A stretch of 64,000 nucleotides of DNA from Rhodospirillales bacterium (GCA_016712595.1 JADJQT010000001.1:434001-498000); one strand, 5' to 3'. Counted from the stretch's first letter, positions 9,061 to 17,490 are shown. Translations and numbers: made by a program. Notes: generated by a model from the letters alone, not told the origin.

Positions 9061-10602
9061 CTATTCGGCTGCTTTGCCGATCTTTGAAGCGGTCACCGGA
9101 TTCGAACCCGGGCGCCAGCGCAACACCGGATTGCGCGCCGCACGCGTCTCGTCGAGCCGGCGGCGGGGCGCCATTCTCGGCGCTTCGTGAAAATACGTGC
9201 AATGACCTGCTTTCGCCCGTTGCGCGAGACCGCGCAGCGTTCGGACAAACTGGTCAAGCGACGCTTTGCTCTCCGTCTCCGTCGGTTCGATGAGCATCGC
9301 TCCGTGTACGACCAGGGGAAAATAGACGGTCATCGGATGAATCCCCTCATCGATCAGCGCCTTGGCGAAATCCAGGGTCGTCACGCCGGTATCCTTGAGG
9401 AAGCGGTCGTCGAACACGGCCTCATGCATGCAAGATCCGGGAAAGGGCGCCGAGAGGTCGTCCCGCAGTTCGGCCAGAATGTAATTGGCGTTGAGCACAG
9501 CGTCTGCAGAGGCTTGCCGCAGACCGTCCCCGCCCATGCTCATCATGTACGCGAGTGCTCGGACGAACATGCCGAACTGCCCGTGAAACCCCTTGATCCG
9601 CCCGATCGGCTTGCCGTCGGAATGCATCTCGTGTTCGACGAGAGAAAAACCGCCGTCATCCTCGACGACATAGGCGACCGGGGCGAAGCGGGCAAGTTCC
9701 TTCGACAGCACCACTGGGCCGGAGCCGGGGCCGCCGCCGCCGTGTGGTGTCGAGAACGTCTTGTGCAGGTTGATGTGCATGCCGTCGATGCCAAGGTCGC
9801 CCGGCCTGACCCGCCCGACGATGGCGTTGAAATTCGCGCCGTCGCAATAGAAGAAGGCGCCGTGGGCGTGTACCGCGTCGGCGATGTGCTGCATGTCGGT
9901 CTCGAACAGGCCGCAGGTGTTGGGATTGGTCACCATGATCGCGGCGACGTCCGGCCCCAGCTTGGTGCGCAGCGCCGCGAGGTCGACGCGTCCGCGCGCA
10001 TCAGCCGGAATCGCTTCGACGACATAGCCGCAGGCGGCGGCCGTTGCCGGGTTTGTTCCATGCGCGGATTCCGGCACGAGAACCCGCTTTCGCGGGTCCC
10101 CCCTGCTTTCCAGAGCCGCGCGGATCGTCATCAGACCGACCAACTCGCCATGGGCACCCGCTCCCGGCGACATCGCCACGGCCGGAAGACCGGTGAGGGT
10201 TTTCAGCCAGTGGGCAAGCTCGTGGATCAGCGCCAGCGCTCCCTGCACCGTCGAGACCGGCTGCAACGGATGAAGATCACCCAGGCCCGGCAGGCGCACC
10301 ACGCTCTCGTTCAGTCTCGGGTTGTGCTTCATGGTGCACGAGCCCAGCGGAAACAACCCGGAGTCAATCGAGTAATTCATCTGGCTGAGACGTAGATAGT
10401 GGCGAACTGCCTCGGGCTCGCTGAGGCCCGGCAAACCGATCGGCCCGCGCCGCCGGGCGCTGCCGAGGCGATCACTCCCCTTCGGGGGATTTGCCGGTGG
10501 CAGGTCGACGGCTGTCTTGACGGGGGAGCCCTGCTCGAAGATCAGCGGCTCTTCAATCTGCAGTCCTCGGTTGCCACTGATCGTGCCCATCGGTTCGGCC
10601 AT
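9061..10602 (-). CDS. gcvPB: Glycine dehydrogenase (decarboxylating) subunit 2
   Basis: The PLP-bearing half of the two-subunit P-protein. It decarboxylates glycine and passes the aminomethyl group to lipoyl-GcvH. The 513-residue length is normal. The PLP lysine is in INLHKTFSTPHGGGGPG, the glycine-rich loop follows it, and upstream are the MSPGAGAHGE and NPNTCGLFE motifs. It starts one base after gcvPA ends, which indicates tight translational coupling. The C-terminus ends in a TAG stop. A T-arm-like TTCGAATCC sequence near the 3' end is coding, not a tRNA. Confidence 0.96.
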   Translation of the reverse strand: MAEPMGTISGNRGLQIEEPLIFEQGSPVKTAVDLPPANPPKGSDRLGSARRRGPIGLPGLSEPEAVRHYLRLSQMNYSIDSGLFPLGSCTMKHNPRLNESVVRLPGLGDLHPLQPVSTVQGALALIHELAHWLKTLTGLPAVAMSPGAGAHGELVGLMTIRAALESRGDPRKRVLVPESAHGTNPATAAACGYVVEAIPADARGRVDLAALRTKLGPDVAAIMVTNPNTCGLFETDMQHIADAVHAHGAFFYCDGANFNAIVGRVRPGDLGIDGMHINLHKTFSTPHGGGGPGSGPVVLSKELARFAPVAYVVEDDGGFSLVEHEMHSDGKPIGRIKGFHGQFGMFVRALAYMMSMGGDGLRQASADAVLNANYILAELRDDLSAPFPGSCMHEAVFDDRFLKDTGVTTLDFAKALIDEGIHPMTVYFPLVVHGAMLIEPTETESKASLDQFVRTLRGLAQRAKAGHCTYFHEAPRMAPRRRLDETRAARNPVLRWRPGSNPVTASKIGKAAE

Positions 10603-10603
10603 A

Positions 10604-11947
10604 TCACAGTGACTCCCTCAACGCCGCGACGAATGCGTCCATATCGCCGTCGCTGTTCGTTTCCGTCGTGGCAACGAGGACGAGCCGATCCACTTCCGGC
10701 CAAGCCGGCAGCAGGCGGGAGACGGGAACGCCACCGAGCACGCCTTTTCCCGCCATGCGTTCGACCACGTCTGCGGCTGCCGTCGGTAATTGCAAGGTGA
10801 CTTCATTGAAGAATGTCTCGTTGAGGAGGCTGACGCCTGGAACCTCTGCGAGACGCTCGACCAGCGCACAGGCGCGCCCATGGTTTAATTCGGCGAGACG
10901 CGTGAAGCCTGCTTCCCCCAGCAAGGTCGCATGGATGGTGAAGGCCAGCGCGCATAACCCGGAATTCGTGCAGATGTTACTGGTCGCCTTCTCGCGGCGG
11001 ATATGCTGTTCGCGCGTTGACAAGGTCAGCACGTAGCCTCGCCGACCGTCGGCGTCGACCGTCTCGCCGACCAGACGGCCCGGCATCTGGCGGACGAAGC
11101 GCGCGCGCGCCGCGAGAAGGCCGACCGTAGGACCGCCGAACGAGGGCGCGTTGCCGAGCGACTGGCCTTCGCCGGCAACGATGTCGGCCGCCATTTCGCC
11201 GGGCGATAGCAGAGCGCCGAGGGAAACGACCTCATTGACGACGATGACAAGCAAGGCACCTTGACCATGGCAGGCTTGCGCCAGATCGGAGTAGTCGCGA
11301 ACGCGCCCGAAAACGTCCGGATTCTGCACCACGACACACGCGGTATCGCCGTCGATGCGATCGGCCGGGTCCTCGTCCCCCGCCCAGGACGGCGGCAGGG
11401 AGACGCTATGGAAGCCGAGAAACCGGCAATACGTTTCCGCCGTCGCGCGGTAGTGCGGGTGCAATCCGCCGGACAGCACGACGCGTTTGCGTTTCGTGAT
11501 CCGGCCCGACATGAGGACTGCTTCGGCGCACGCCGTGGCCCCGTCGTAGAGCGACGCATTGGCAACGTCCATCCCGGTGATCAGCGCCACCTGAGTTTGA
11601 AATTCAAACAGGTACTGGAGCGTTCCCTGGGCGATCTCCGGCTGATAGGGCGTGTAGGCGGTCAAAAATTCGCCGCGCTGAATGAGATGATCGACCGCTG
11701 CCGGAATGTGATGGCGATAGGTGCCGGCGCCGAGAAAGCATGGCGCGGCCGACGGGCTGAGATTGCGTGCGGCGAACGCGCGAAACGTCCGTTCGACCGA
11801 CATCTCGTCTTGATGAGGCGGCAGATCGATCGGGCCTTGCAGGCGTGCCGTTGGCGGTACGTCGCCGAACAGATCCTCGATCGATCCGACGCCGATTGCC
11901 GCCAACATCGCATTACGATCGTCGTCAGTCAGCGGCAGATAGCGCAT
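10604..11947 (-). CDS. gcvPA: Glycine dehydrogenase (decarboxylating) subunit 1
   Basis: The 447-residue N-terminal half of the split glycine decarboxylase. It is PLP-fold-related but lacks the catalytic lysine, and it forms a heterotetramer with GcvPB. Recognisable blocks are MRYLPLTDDDRNAML at the start, FLGAGTYRHHIPAAVDHL, FLTAYTPYQPEIAQGTLQ and SLYDGATACAEA. Its start overlaps the gcvH stop by one base, so the operon order gcvT-gcvH-gcvPA-gcvPB is fully coupled. The split P-protein is the form found in many bacteria and archaea, unlike the fused GcvP of enterics. Confidence 0.96.
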   Translation of the reverse strand: MRYLPLTDDDRNAMLAAIGVGSIEDLFGDVPPTARLQGPIDLPPHQDEMSVERTFRAFAARNLSPSAAPCFLGAGTYRHHIPAAVDHLIQRGEFLTAYTPYQPEIAQGTLQYLFEFQTQVALITGMDVANASLYDGATACAEAVLMSGRITKRKRVVLSGGLHPHYRATAETYCRFLGFHSVSLPPSWAGDEDPADRIDGDTACVVVQNPDVFGRVRDYSDLAQACHGQGALLVIVVNEVVSLGALLSPGEMAADIVAGEGQSLGNAPSFGGPTVGLLAARARFVRQMPGRLVGETVDADGRRGYVLTLSTREQHIRREKATSNICTNSGLCALAFTIHATLLGEAGFTRLAELNHGRACALVERLAEVPGVSLLNETFFNEVTLQLPTAAADVVERMAGKGVLGGVPVSRLLPAWPEVDRLVLVATTETNSDGDMDAFVAALRESL

Positions 11948-12324
11948 TAATCAAGGCTCCTGAGAAACGCTTCGTAAGCGGCCTGATCCATCAGTCCGTC
12001 CAACTCGGAGGGATCGGAAAGGCGGACCTTGAAGAACCAGCCGGCCCCTTGCGGGTCGCCGTTGACTTGGCCGGGCTCGTCGGCGAGGGAATCATTAATC
12101 GCTATGACCGTTCCGGAAACCGGGGCGTAAACCTCGCTGGCGGCTTTGACGGATTCGACCACCGCCGCCTGAACACCGCGAGCAATCTCGGTGTCGATCG
12201 CCGGCAGCTCGACGAAGACAACGTCGCCGAGTTGACCTTGCGCAAAGTCGGTAATGCCAATGGTGCCGACGCCGTCCTCGACGCGTACCCATTCGTGTTC
12301 GCGAGTGAAGCGGACCGGGAGCAT
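11947..12324 (-). CDS. gcvH: Glycine cleavage system H protein
   Basis: A 125-residue lipoyl carrier that shuttles the aminomethyl group from the P- to the T-protein. The lipoylation lysine lies in ESVKAASEVYAPVSG. The opening HEWVRVEDGVGTIGITDFAQ and the DPQGAGWFFKVRL block are diagnostic. It begins with ATG at 12324, 54 bp after gcvT. Lipoylation requires LipA/LipB or LplA, which are not in this window. Confidence 0.97.
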   Translation of the reverse strand: MLPVRFTREHEWVRVEDGVGTIGITDFAQGQLGDVVFVELPAIDTEIARGVQAAVVESVKAASEVYAPVSGTVIAINDSLADEPGQVNGDPQGAGWFFKVRLSDPSELDGLMDQAAYEAFLRSLD

Positions 12325-12378
12325 GAGCTTTCGATCTCCGTGCCTAGCGTTGTGATTGTCGCGCTGCTCGTACTGACG

Positions 12379-13482
12379 CTATTTGACGTACCGCTGTTCG
12401 ATGAAGGGCATGAGAACGACCTCTCCTTGCAGGGGTTTATCACGAACGACGAGTTGGACCGACGTTCCCACGTCTGCCACTGCGGGCGTAACGTATCCCA
12501 TAGCGATCGGCCCGCCGACCGAGGGCGCGTAACCGCCGCTCGTAACCACACCGATATCTCGTCCGTCGCCGTCGAGGATGCGGCTGCCGCGGCGGGCCGG
12601 CACTTTGCCCGCAAGCCTGATGCCGACGCGCTTGCGTGGCGCGCCGTCGAACAGTTGGCGCAGAATGATTTCGTCCCCGGGAAATCCCCCTTCCTCGCGA
12701 CGACGACGGCTGATTGCCCAATTCAATCCGGCTTCCACCGGCGTCGTCGTCTCGTCGATATCATTGCCCCACAGGCAAAGGCCCGCTTCCAGACGCAGGG
12801 TATCGCGCGCGCCCAGACCGGCGGGCATGACCTCCGGTTCTGCGAGCAGCATGCGGGCAAGCGCTTCCGCCTCGCTCGCCGCGCAGGAAATCTCGAAACC
12901 GTCTTCCCCCGTATACCCCGTGCGCGAGACAATGCACCGGATGTCTCCGATCTTCAGCGCCTCGCTGGTCATGAACAGCATCACCTTGCTCGCCGGAGCG
13001 AGGCGGCTGAGAACGCTGGCTGCCGCCGGTCCTTGCAGCGCCAGCAGCGCCATGTCATTGAGCAGATGAATGTCGAAGCCCGGCAGCCGATCGCGCAGGT
13101 GCGCGAAATCGACGGCCTTGCGCGCGGCATTGACCACCAGCATCAAGTAATAACCGCCCTGGGTGATCATCAGATCGTCGATGATCCCGCCGGCCGCGTT
13201 GGTAAACAGGGTATAACGAACCTTGCCGACGGGCAGGCCCTTGACATCGGCGACGACGAGACTCTCGAGTGCGTCGGCGGCTTCGCCATCGATTCGCATC
13301 TGGCCCATGTGTGAGACGTCGAACAGCACGGCCTTTTCGCGCGCATGCAGGTGCTCGCTGAGGATACCCTTGAACTGTACCGGCATCTCATAGCCGGCGA
13401 AGGGCACCATTTTGGCGCCAAGTTCGCAGTGCAGATCGTAGAGAGGGGTGCGCTTCAGCGGTGCGTCGGCCTGCTCGCCCAT
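12379..13482 (-). CDS. gcvT: Aminomethyltransferase (glycine cleavage T protein)
   Basis: A 367-residue tetrahydrofolate-dependent T-protein that releases ammonia and forms methylene-THF. Family blocks are RTPLYDLHCELGAKMVPFAG, LFDVSHMGQMRIDG, GGIIDDLMI with the YYLMLVVNAA strand, TGYTGEDGFEI, and the C-terminal GPIAMGYVTPA. It is the promoter-proximal gene of gcvTHPAPB. The region upstream holds two adjoining perfect palindromes (13578-13646) that could form the leader structure of the operon. I could not recognise a glycine riboswitch there. Confidence 0.96.
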   Translation of the reverse strand: MGEQADAPLKRTPLYDLHCELGAKMVPFAGYEMPVQFKGILSEHLHAREKAVLFDVSHMGQMRIDGEAADALESLVVADVKGLPVGKVRYTLFTNAAGGIIDDLMITQGGYYLMLVVNAARKAVDFAHLRDRLPGFDIHLLNDMALLALQGPAAASVLSRLAPASKVMLFMTSEALKIGDIRCIVSRTGYTGEDGFEISCAASEAEALARMLLAEPEVMPAGLGARDTLRLEAGLCLWGNDIDETTTPVEAGLNWAISRRRREEGGFPGDEIILRQLFDGAPRKRVGIRLAGKVPARRGSRILDGDGRDIGVVTSGGYAPSVGGPIAMGYVTPAVADVGTSVQLVVRDKPLQGEVVLMPFIEQRYVK

Positions 13483-13577
13483 CTGGCCCTCCCTGGCTGT
13501 TTCGCTCGCGGGAAAAACGCTGCTGTTATACTGGCTTGGAGCGATCGGTCAATTGCGTCGCGGTTTCAGCAGTAGGG

Positions 13578-13646
13578 GGGCGCTCGGTTCTCAGCGCCCG
13601 CGAAGGCCAGGCCATGCACCAAAGCCGCCCATGGCCTGGCCTTCGC
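13578..13646. repeat. Two adjoining perfect palindromes upstream of gcvT
   Basis: The larger hairpin pairs 13600-13616 (GCGAAGGCCAGGCCATG) with 13630-13646 as a perfect 17-bp stem around a 13-nt loop. It directly abuts a second perfect hairpin pairing 13578-13584 (GGGCGCT) with 13593-13599 around 8 nt. Neither is followed by a T-run on either strand. They sit about 95-165 bp upstream of the gcvT start, so on the minus strand they could be part of the gcv mRNA leader. A REP-like intergenic palindrome or a protein-binding site is equally possible. Confidence 0.7.
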
Positions 13647-13682
13647 CGTCAAGACAAGGCGTGCGGGCATCACTCTCAAATG

Positions 13683-13698
13683 GCCCTTTTCTAAGGGC
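13683..13698 (-). terminator. Hairpin after the lipoprotein gene, possible weak terminator
   Basis: GCCCTT pairs with AAGGGC around a four-base loop, about 20 bp downstream of the lipoprotein stop. Only a short T-containing tail follows on the minus strand (CATTT), so termination would be weak. The assignment rests on position and pairing only. Confidence 0.4.
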
Positions 13699-13719
13699 AA
13701 AGAAAGACAGCCTCGCGCT

Positions 13720-14319
13720 TCAGTCTGCGTCGCTCGGCGCGTTCTGGTTGTAGTTGAGTTCGGCCTGGGTGAGTTGGAAGCTGACGAGAATCTGGTATTC
13801 GTATTCCGCGCCCTTGTATGGCAGCGGGACGTCGACAACGATGGGTGGAGCGTCGTCCGGCAGAACCATGCGCGAACGATTGCCCACAAACGCCGTCGTT
13901 ATATCGAACGCTTGCTTATTGAGAATGACGCCATCACGGACGACGCCGACGAAATAGCTGAATGCGACTTGACCATCCGGATTCGCCGCCCCACGGCTGA
14001 GGATGAACACCGGAGCCAACTGCACCGCGACCTGCCGCTGGTCGTCCTTGAGTTTTGAATAGGTGCAGGTCGCGACGACGTCCCCGATCTGGGCATGGAA
14101 GACGATATCGAGAATGTCGCGCCCTTCTCCCGGCTGGAACCGGGTCAGGCTTTCCCCGTCCGAAAGCACGGCGACGCGCGGGCAGACGTCCATCTCCTTC
14201 GACGAGCAAGCCGCGAGAAGCAGCAAGAGCCCACCGGTGGCAACATGCGTGACCCAGGGTTGCCGCGTTGTAGGCGCTCCAACCCGCCCGCGACACGCCG
14301 TCGCGGCACCCTTATTCAC
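13720..14319 (-). CDS. Putative lipoprotein of unknown function
   Basis: 199 residues from a GTG at 14319 that overlaps the stop of the CDGSH gene by 4 bp, giving translational coupling. After a long basic N-region comes a hydrophobic core ending in a lipobox, LLLLLAACSS, with the lipidated cysteine near residue 38. The mature part contains a second cysteine (CPRV), CTYSKLKDDQRQVAVQLAPV and FSYFVGVVRDGVIL, and looks beta-rich. I do not recognise a named family. It is probably anchored in the outer membrane. Pairing with an iron-sulfur CDGSH gene gives no clear functional hint. Confidence 0.72.
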   Translation of the reverse strand: MNKGAATACRGRVGAPTTRQPWVTHVATGGLLLLLAACSSKEMDVCPRVAVLSDGESLTRFQPGEGRDILDIVFHAQIGDVVATCTYSKLKDDQRQVAVQLAPVFILSRGAANPDGQVAFSYFVGVVRDGVILNKQAFDITTAFVGNRSRMVLPDDAPPIVVDVPLPYKGAEYEYQILVSFQLTQAELNYNQNAPSDAD

Positions 14320-14555
14320 AGCGTACCATGGGTGCCGTCACACATCGGCGGCTGATGGGTACGTTTGCAGCCGCACAGCCACACCGTCTCGGTTGCTTCG
14401 GCGGTGAAAATGACCGGTGCAAACGCCGATCCCTTGTGCGTGCCGTCACAGAACGGCTGTGTGGCGCTGCGCCCGCAGGCACACCACGCATACTTTTTGC
14501 CTGCTTCGACCGCCACCGGAAAGGGTGACTTCTGGGCAATGACGGCTTCGGTCAT
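14316..14555 (-). CDS. CDGSH iron-sulfur domain protein (dual motif)
   Basis: A 79-residue protein made almost wholly of two CDGSH-type 2Fe-2S binding motifs: C-x-C-G-R-S...PFCDGTH near residues 24-40, and C-G-C-K...PMCDGTH near residues 61-76. Each supplies the three-Cys/one-His ligand set of the MitoNEET family. Bacterial members are small cytoplasmic electron-transfer or cluster-transfer proteins. The gene precedes and overlaps a lipoprotein gene. The product is acidic enough and short enough to be complete as drawn. Confidence 0.9.
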   Translation of the reverse strand: MTEAVIAQKSPFPVAVEAGKKYAWCACGRSATQPFCDGTHKGSAFAPVIFTAEATETVWLCGCKRTHQPPMCDGTHGTL

Positions 14556-14641
14556 GAGGGCGCAATTCCTTTTGCCAGCGACGGTCCGATCGGCGCGGCG
14601 TGAGACTATCGTCGCGGCAGCACCCGTGACAAGATGCCGTC

Positions 14642-15619
14642 ATGGCCGTCTATACCGAAATCGCCGACGAAGAAGTCCAGTCCTTCGCCGAGGAGTACGA
14701 CATTGGTCGCGTTATCGCCTGCAAAGGCATCGCCGAGGGAATTGAAAACTCAAATTTTCTGCTGGTCACCGAGCAGGGACCGTTCATCCTGACGCTCTAT
14801 GAGCGGCGGGTGAAGGAGAGCGACCTGCCGTTTTTTCTCGCATTGATGGAATACCTGGCCGCGCGGGCAATCCCGTGCCCGACGCCGGTGAAAGGACGGG
14901 ATGGCCAGGCGCTGCGCCGACTCGCGGGTCGATGTGCCGCGATCGTCACCTTCCTGCGCGGAATGTGGCCGCGCCGGCCGACCGTCGCGCACTGCCAGGC
15001 GCTGGGGGACGCGCTCGCGCGAATGCATCTCGCGGGGGCGGACTTTCCAATGTTTCGCGCGAACGATCTGTCGGTCGCCGGCTGGCGGCCGCTTTACAAC
15101 GCATCGGCTCAACGGGAAGGCGCGGTGGCGCCCGATCTCGCCGCGGAGTTGACGAGCGAACTCGAGCTTTTGGAGCGGCGCTGGCCAACCGCGCTGCCGC
15201 ACGGCGTCATCCATGCCGATCTATTTCCGGACAACGTGTTCTTCGAAGCGGAGCGGCTCTCCGGGTTGATCGACTTCTACTTTGCCTGCACGGATTTTCT
15301 CGTCTATGACGTCGCCATATGCATTAACGCGTGGTGTTTCGAGGCGGACGGCAGCTTTAATGTCACCAAGGCCCGCAGGCTTATTGGTGGCTATCAAGCC
15401 GTCCGGCCGCTCGTGGCCGAGGAATTAACGGCGCTACCGCTGCTATGTCGAGGGGCGGCAATGCGATTTCTTTTGACCCGGCTTTTCGACTGGTTGAACA
15501 CGCCGAAAAACGCGCTGGTCACGCCCAAGAATCCCATGGAATACCTGCGACGGCTGCGCTTTCACCGTAGCGCCCGCGGGCTCGCCGCCTATGGCCTGGA
15601 TGCTTTCGATGCCTGCTGA
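14642..15619 (+). CDS. thrB: Homoserine kinase (APH-fold type)
   Basis: Phosphorylates homoserine in threonine synthesis. This is the aminoglycoside-phosphotransferase-fold ThrB found in alphaproteobacteria, not the GHMP kinase of enterics. The 325-residue protein shows the opening MAVYTEIADEEVQSF, the GIENSNFLL strand, the catalytic loop HGVIHADLFPDNVFF with D as base and N as metal ligand, and the second metal motif GLIDFYFACTDF. The rnhA start lies inside its last codons, so the two are coupled. Confidence 0.93.
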   Translation: MAVYTEIADEEVQSFAEEYDIGRVIACKGIAEGIENSNFLLVTEQGPFILTLYERRVKESDLPFFLALMEYLAARAIPCPTPVKGRDGQALRRLAGRCAAIVTFLRGMWPRRPTVAHCQALGDALARMHLAGADFPMFRANDLSVAGWRPLYNASAQREGAVAPDLAAELTSELELLERRWPTALPHGVIHADLFPDNVFFEAERLSGLIDFYFACTDFLVYDVAICINAWCFEADGSFNVTKARRLIGGYQAVRPLVAEELTALPLLCRGAAMRFLLTRLFDWLNTPKNALVTPKNPMEYLRRLRFHRSARGLAAYGLDAFDAC

Positions 15620-16094
15620 CGACGCTAACACCGACCAGATTGATCTTTTCACGGATGGCGCCTGCCTCGGCAATCCCGGTCCCGGAGGCTGGGGCGTGAT
15701 CCTGCGCTGGCGCGATCACGAGAAGGAGCTGTCCGGAAGCGAGGCGTTTACCACCAACAACCGGATGGAAATGACGGCGGCGATCGAGGCGCTGGCGTCA
15801 TTGAAGCGGCCGAGTGTCGTGCGTTTATTCACCGATTCGACCTATCTGCGCGACGGGATTACGCGCTGGATGGCCAATTGGAAGCGAAACGGCTGGCGCA
15901 CGGCCGATAAGAAGCCGGTGAAGAACACCGACCTATGGCAGAGGCTGGACGCGGCGAGCGCCCCGCATCGGATCGACTGGCAGTGGGTACGCGGCCACGC
16001 CGGACACGTCGAAAACGAGCGGGCGGACGCCCTCGCGCGCGCGGCCGCACGCACGGTCACCGCTCGGCACGGCATAGGTCCGTCGACGACATAG
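15609..16094 (+). CDS. rnhA: Ribonuclease HI
   Basis: Degrades the RNA strand of RNA-DNA hybrids. The catalytic carboxylates are present in order: D in FTDGACLGNPGPGGWG, E in TTNNRMEMTAAIEAL, D in FTDSTYLRDGI, and D in NERADALARAA. The histidine loop GHAGHVENE is also present. I choose the ATG at 15609, which overlaps the end of thrB by 11 bp and leaves a normal N-terminus. An ATG at 15591 would add six residues. thrB-rnhA adjacency is common in alphaproteobacteria. Confidence 0.94.
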   Translation: MPADDANTDQIDLFTDGACLGNPGPGGWGVILRWRDHEKELSGSEAFTTNNRMEMTAAIEALASLKRPSVVRLFTDSTYLRDGITRWMANWKRNGWRTADKKPVKNTDLWQRLDAASAPHRIDWQWVRGHAGHVENERADALARAAARTVTARHGIGPSTT

Positions 16095-16420
16095 ATTTTT
16101 CTGCCGCATCCCCGCCATTTGTGCGGGTCCTGACGGACTGACGGACCGTTGTGTGTGTGTGGCCGTCGCATCGCTGGGCAGCTAACCAGCCAACATCAGC
16201 GTATCGGTTCAACGGCGATTCGTCCAAGCACACGTGGTAAGCGCGAGCCGGTCGGGGCGGCGCGAGCGGGCGATCGTCACCGCTTTCGGCAGGCTGCCGC
16301 AAAAGCGCCACGAAGGCAAAATCCGTTACGGAATTGTCAGTATTCCGACGATGGCCTATTTGATACATTATTTTATCTGGGGGAGGCGTTACTCCGCGTT
16401 TTCTAATTTGCGGGGAGTGC
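16095..16420. other. Intergenic stretch, no gene seen
   Basis: About 326 bp between rnhA and the hemerythrin gene. It contains a GTGTGTGTGTG run near 16150 and becomes AT-richer in the last 70 bp (TTGATACATTATTTTAT), which could hold the hemerythrin promoter. I found no convincing reading frame, RNA gene or terminator. Confidence 0.5.
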
Positions 16421-16894
16421 ATGAGGAATTTCGATTGGACTGAATCAATGGCTGTGGGGGTGCCAGCTCTGGATGCCGACCACCGCTGTCTTATTCGCAT
16501 CATCAGTCTGCTGAAGGATGCCGAGGGCGAAGAAGCGGAGCGAATTGTTCAGGTCGTCCTCGATACGCTCGTCGTCTATTGTCGCTATCACTTCGCCCGC
16601 GAAGAGACAGGGCTGGGCGCTCGCAACGCTCCGACGTTCGGCGGCCAACGATCCGAACGCGAGGGCTTCGCGCGCGTGATCGCCCAGCTGCGAAAGTGCG
16701 TAGGCGACGAGACGCAACCGGCCAACGGCGCCGACAAATCCGCCATCGCCCAAGACCTTCTTGACGATCTGACGGCGTGGCTCCGCCATCACATCTTCGT
16801 CCAGGACATGGCGTATCGGCCCTACGCGCCCCGTGCAGACGCCATCGTTTTCGGCCCGCCGCTTCCCTCCAGCAAGCCTACGCTCAGTTCATGA
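16421..16894 (+). CDS. Bacteriohemerythrin-like protein lacking two iron-ligand histidines
   Basis: A 157-residue four-helix protein of the hemerythrin family, which normally binds O2 at a di-iron centre. The first ligand (H in DADHRCL), the H-x3-E motif (YHFAREE) and the last H-x4-D motif (HIFVQD) are present. Helix 3 should carry H-x3-H but reads GGQRSEREGF, with Gln and Arg in the two ligand positions. The di-iron site is therefore probably incomplete or altered. The ATG at 16421 has a GGGGAG Shine-Dalgarno element just upstream. The proline-rich C-terminal tail after YAPRADA is not part of the fold. Confidence 0.8.
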   Translation: MRNFDWTESMAVGVPALDADHRCLIRIISLLKDAEGEEAERIVQVVLDTLVVYCRYHFAREETGLGARNAPTFGGQRSEREGFARVIAQLRKCVGDETQPANGADKSAIAQDLLDDLTAWLRHHIFVQDMAYRPYAPRADAIVFGPPLPSSKPTLSS

Positions 16895-17007
16895 TCCGTC
16901 ATCGCGAACGCGCCCACCCACCGGGTCGCGCCCGCACCGAAGCGTCGCGACCCGGTGGGTGGGGAATCAGCGAACGGCGACGATCAATCGGAAGACGGAT
17001 CGAGAAT

Positions 17008-17490
17008 CTAGATCGCGGCGAGAAGGCTCTCAGCGCTCGTCTTCTCAAAGGCGCCTGCCGGATCGATGTTGAGGACAGTGACAACCCCGTCGTCGACGAC
17101 CATGGAAAACCGCTGATTGCGCAGGCCCAGGCCCTTTCCGGTCAGATCGAGTTCGAGTCCGGCAGCCTTGGTAAAGGCGGCGTCGCCATCAGCCACCATC
17201 ATAACTTTATCGCCGCACGCCTGATCCTTCCCCCACGCGTTCATGACAAACACGTCGTTTACCGAGGTGCAGATGATTTCGTCGATCCCTTTCGCCTTCA
17301 GCGCTGCGGCCTGTTCGACGAAGCCTGGCAGGTGCTTTGCCGAGCAGGTCGGCGTGAATGCGCCGGGGACGCCGAACAGTGCCACCTTTTTTCCCTTGAA
17401 CAGATCATCGGTGGTAATCGGCTCGGGACCGTTGGTGCCCCAACGCATGAGTTTGACCGAAGGAATCTTGTCGCCGACTTGGAGCGTCAT
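17008..17490 (-). CDS. Peroxiredoxin, Prx5 family
   Basis: A 160-residue thiol peroxidase reducing H2O2 and organic hydroperoxides. The peroxidatic cysteine is C49 in GVPGAFTPTCS, and NAWGKD and the GLGLRNQRFSMVV strand are typical of the Prx5/AhpE-like group that often uses glutathione/glutaredoxin. No second conserved resolving cysteine is obvious apart from C92 in DQACGDK. It is a single gene, with no oxidative-stress regulator directly adjacent. Confidence 0.93.
   Translation of the reverse strand: MTLQVGDKIPSVKLMRWGTNGPEPITTDDLFKGKKVALFGVPGAFTPTCSAKHLPGFVEQAAALKAKGIDEIICTSVNDVFVMNAWGKDQACGDKVMMVADGDAAFTKAAGLELDLTGKGLGLRNQRFSMVVDDGVVTVLNIDPAGAFEKTSAESLLAAI

Noticed and set aside
9085..9125. 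T-arm-like sequence (GGTTCGAATCC on the minus strand) suggesting a tRNA
   Set aside because: It is inside the 3' end of gcvPB; only a 4-bp stem forms and there is no acceptor, D-arm or anticodon arm around it.
9187..13314. Long plus-strand frames opposite the gcv operon
   Set aside because: All are antisense to well-conserved gcv genes and contain no recognisable domain.
13483..13719. Glycine riboswitch upstream of gcvT
   Set aside because: I looked for the GGAGAG and CCGAAGG-type aptamer core on the minus strand and did not find it; only unrelated palindromes are present.
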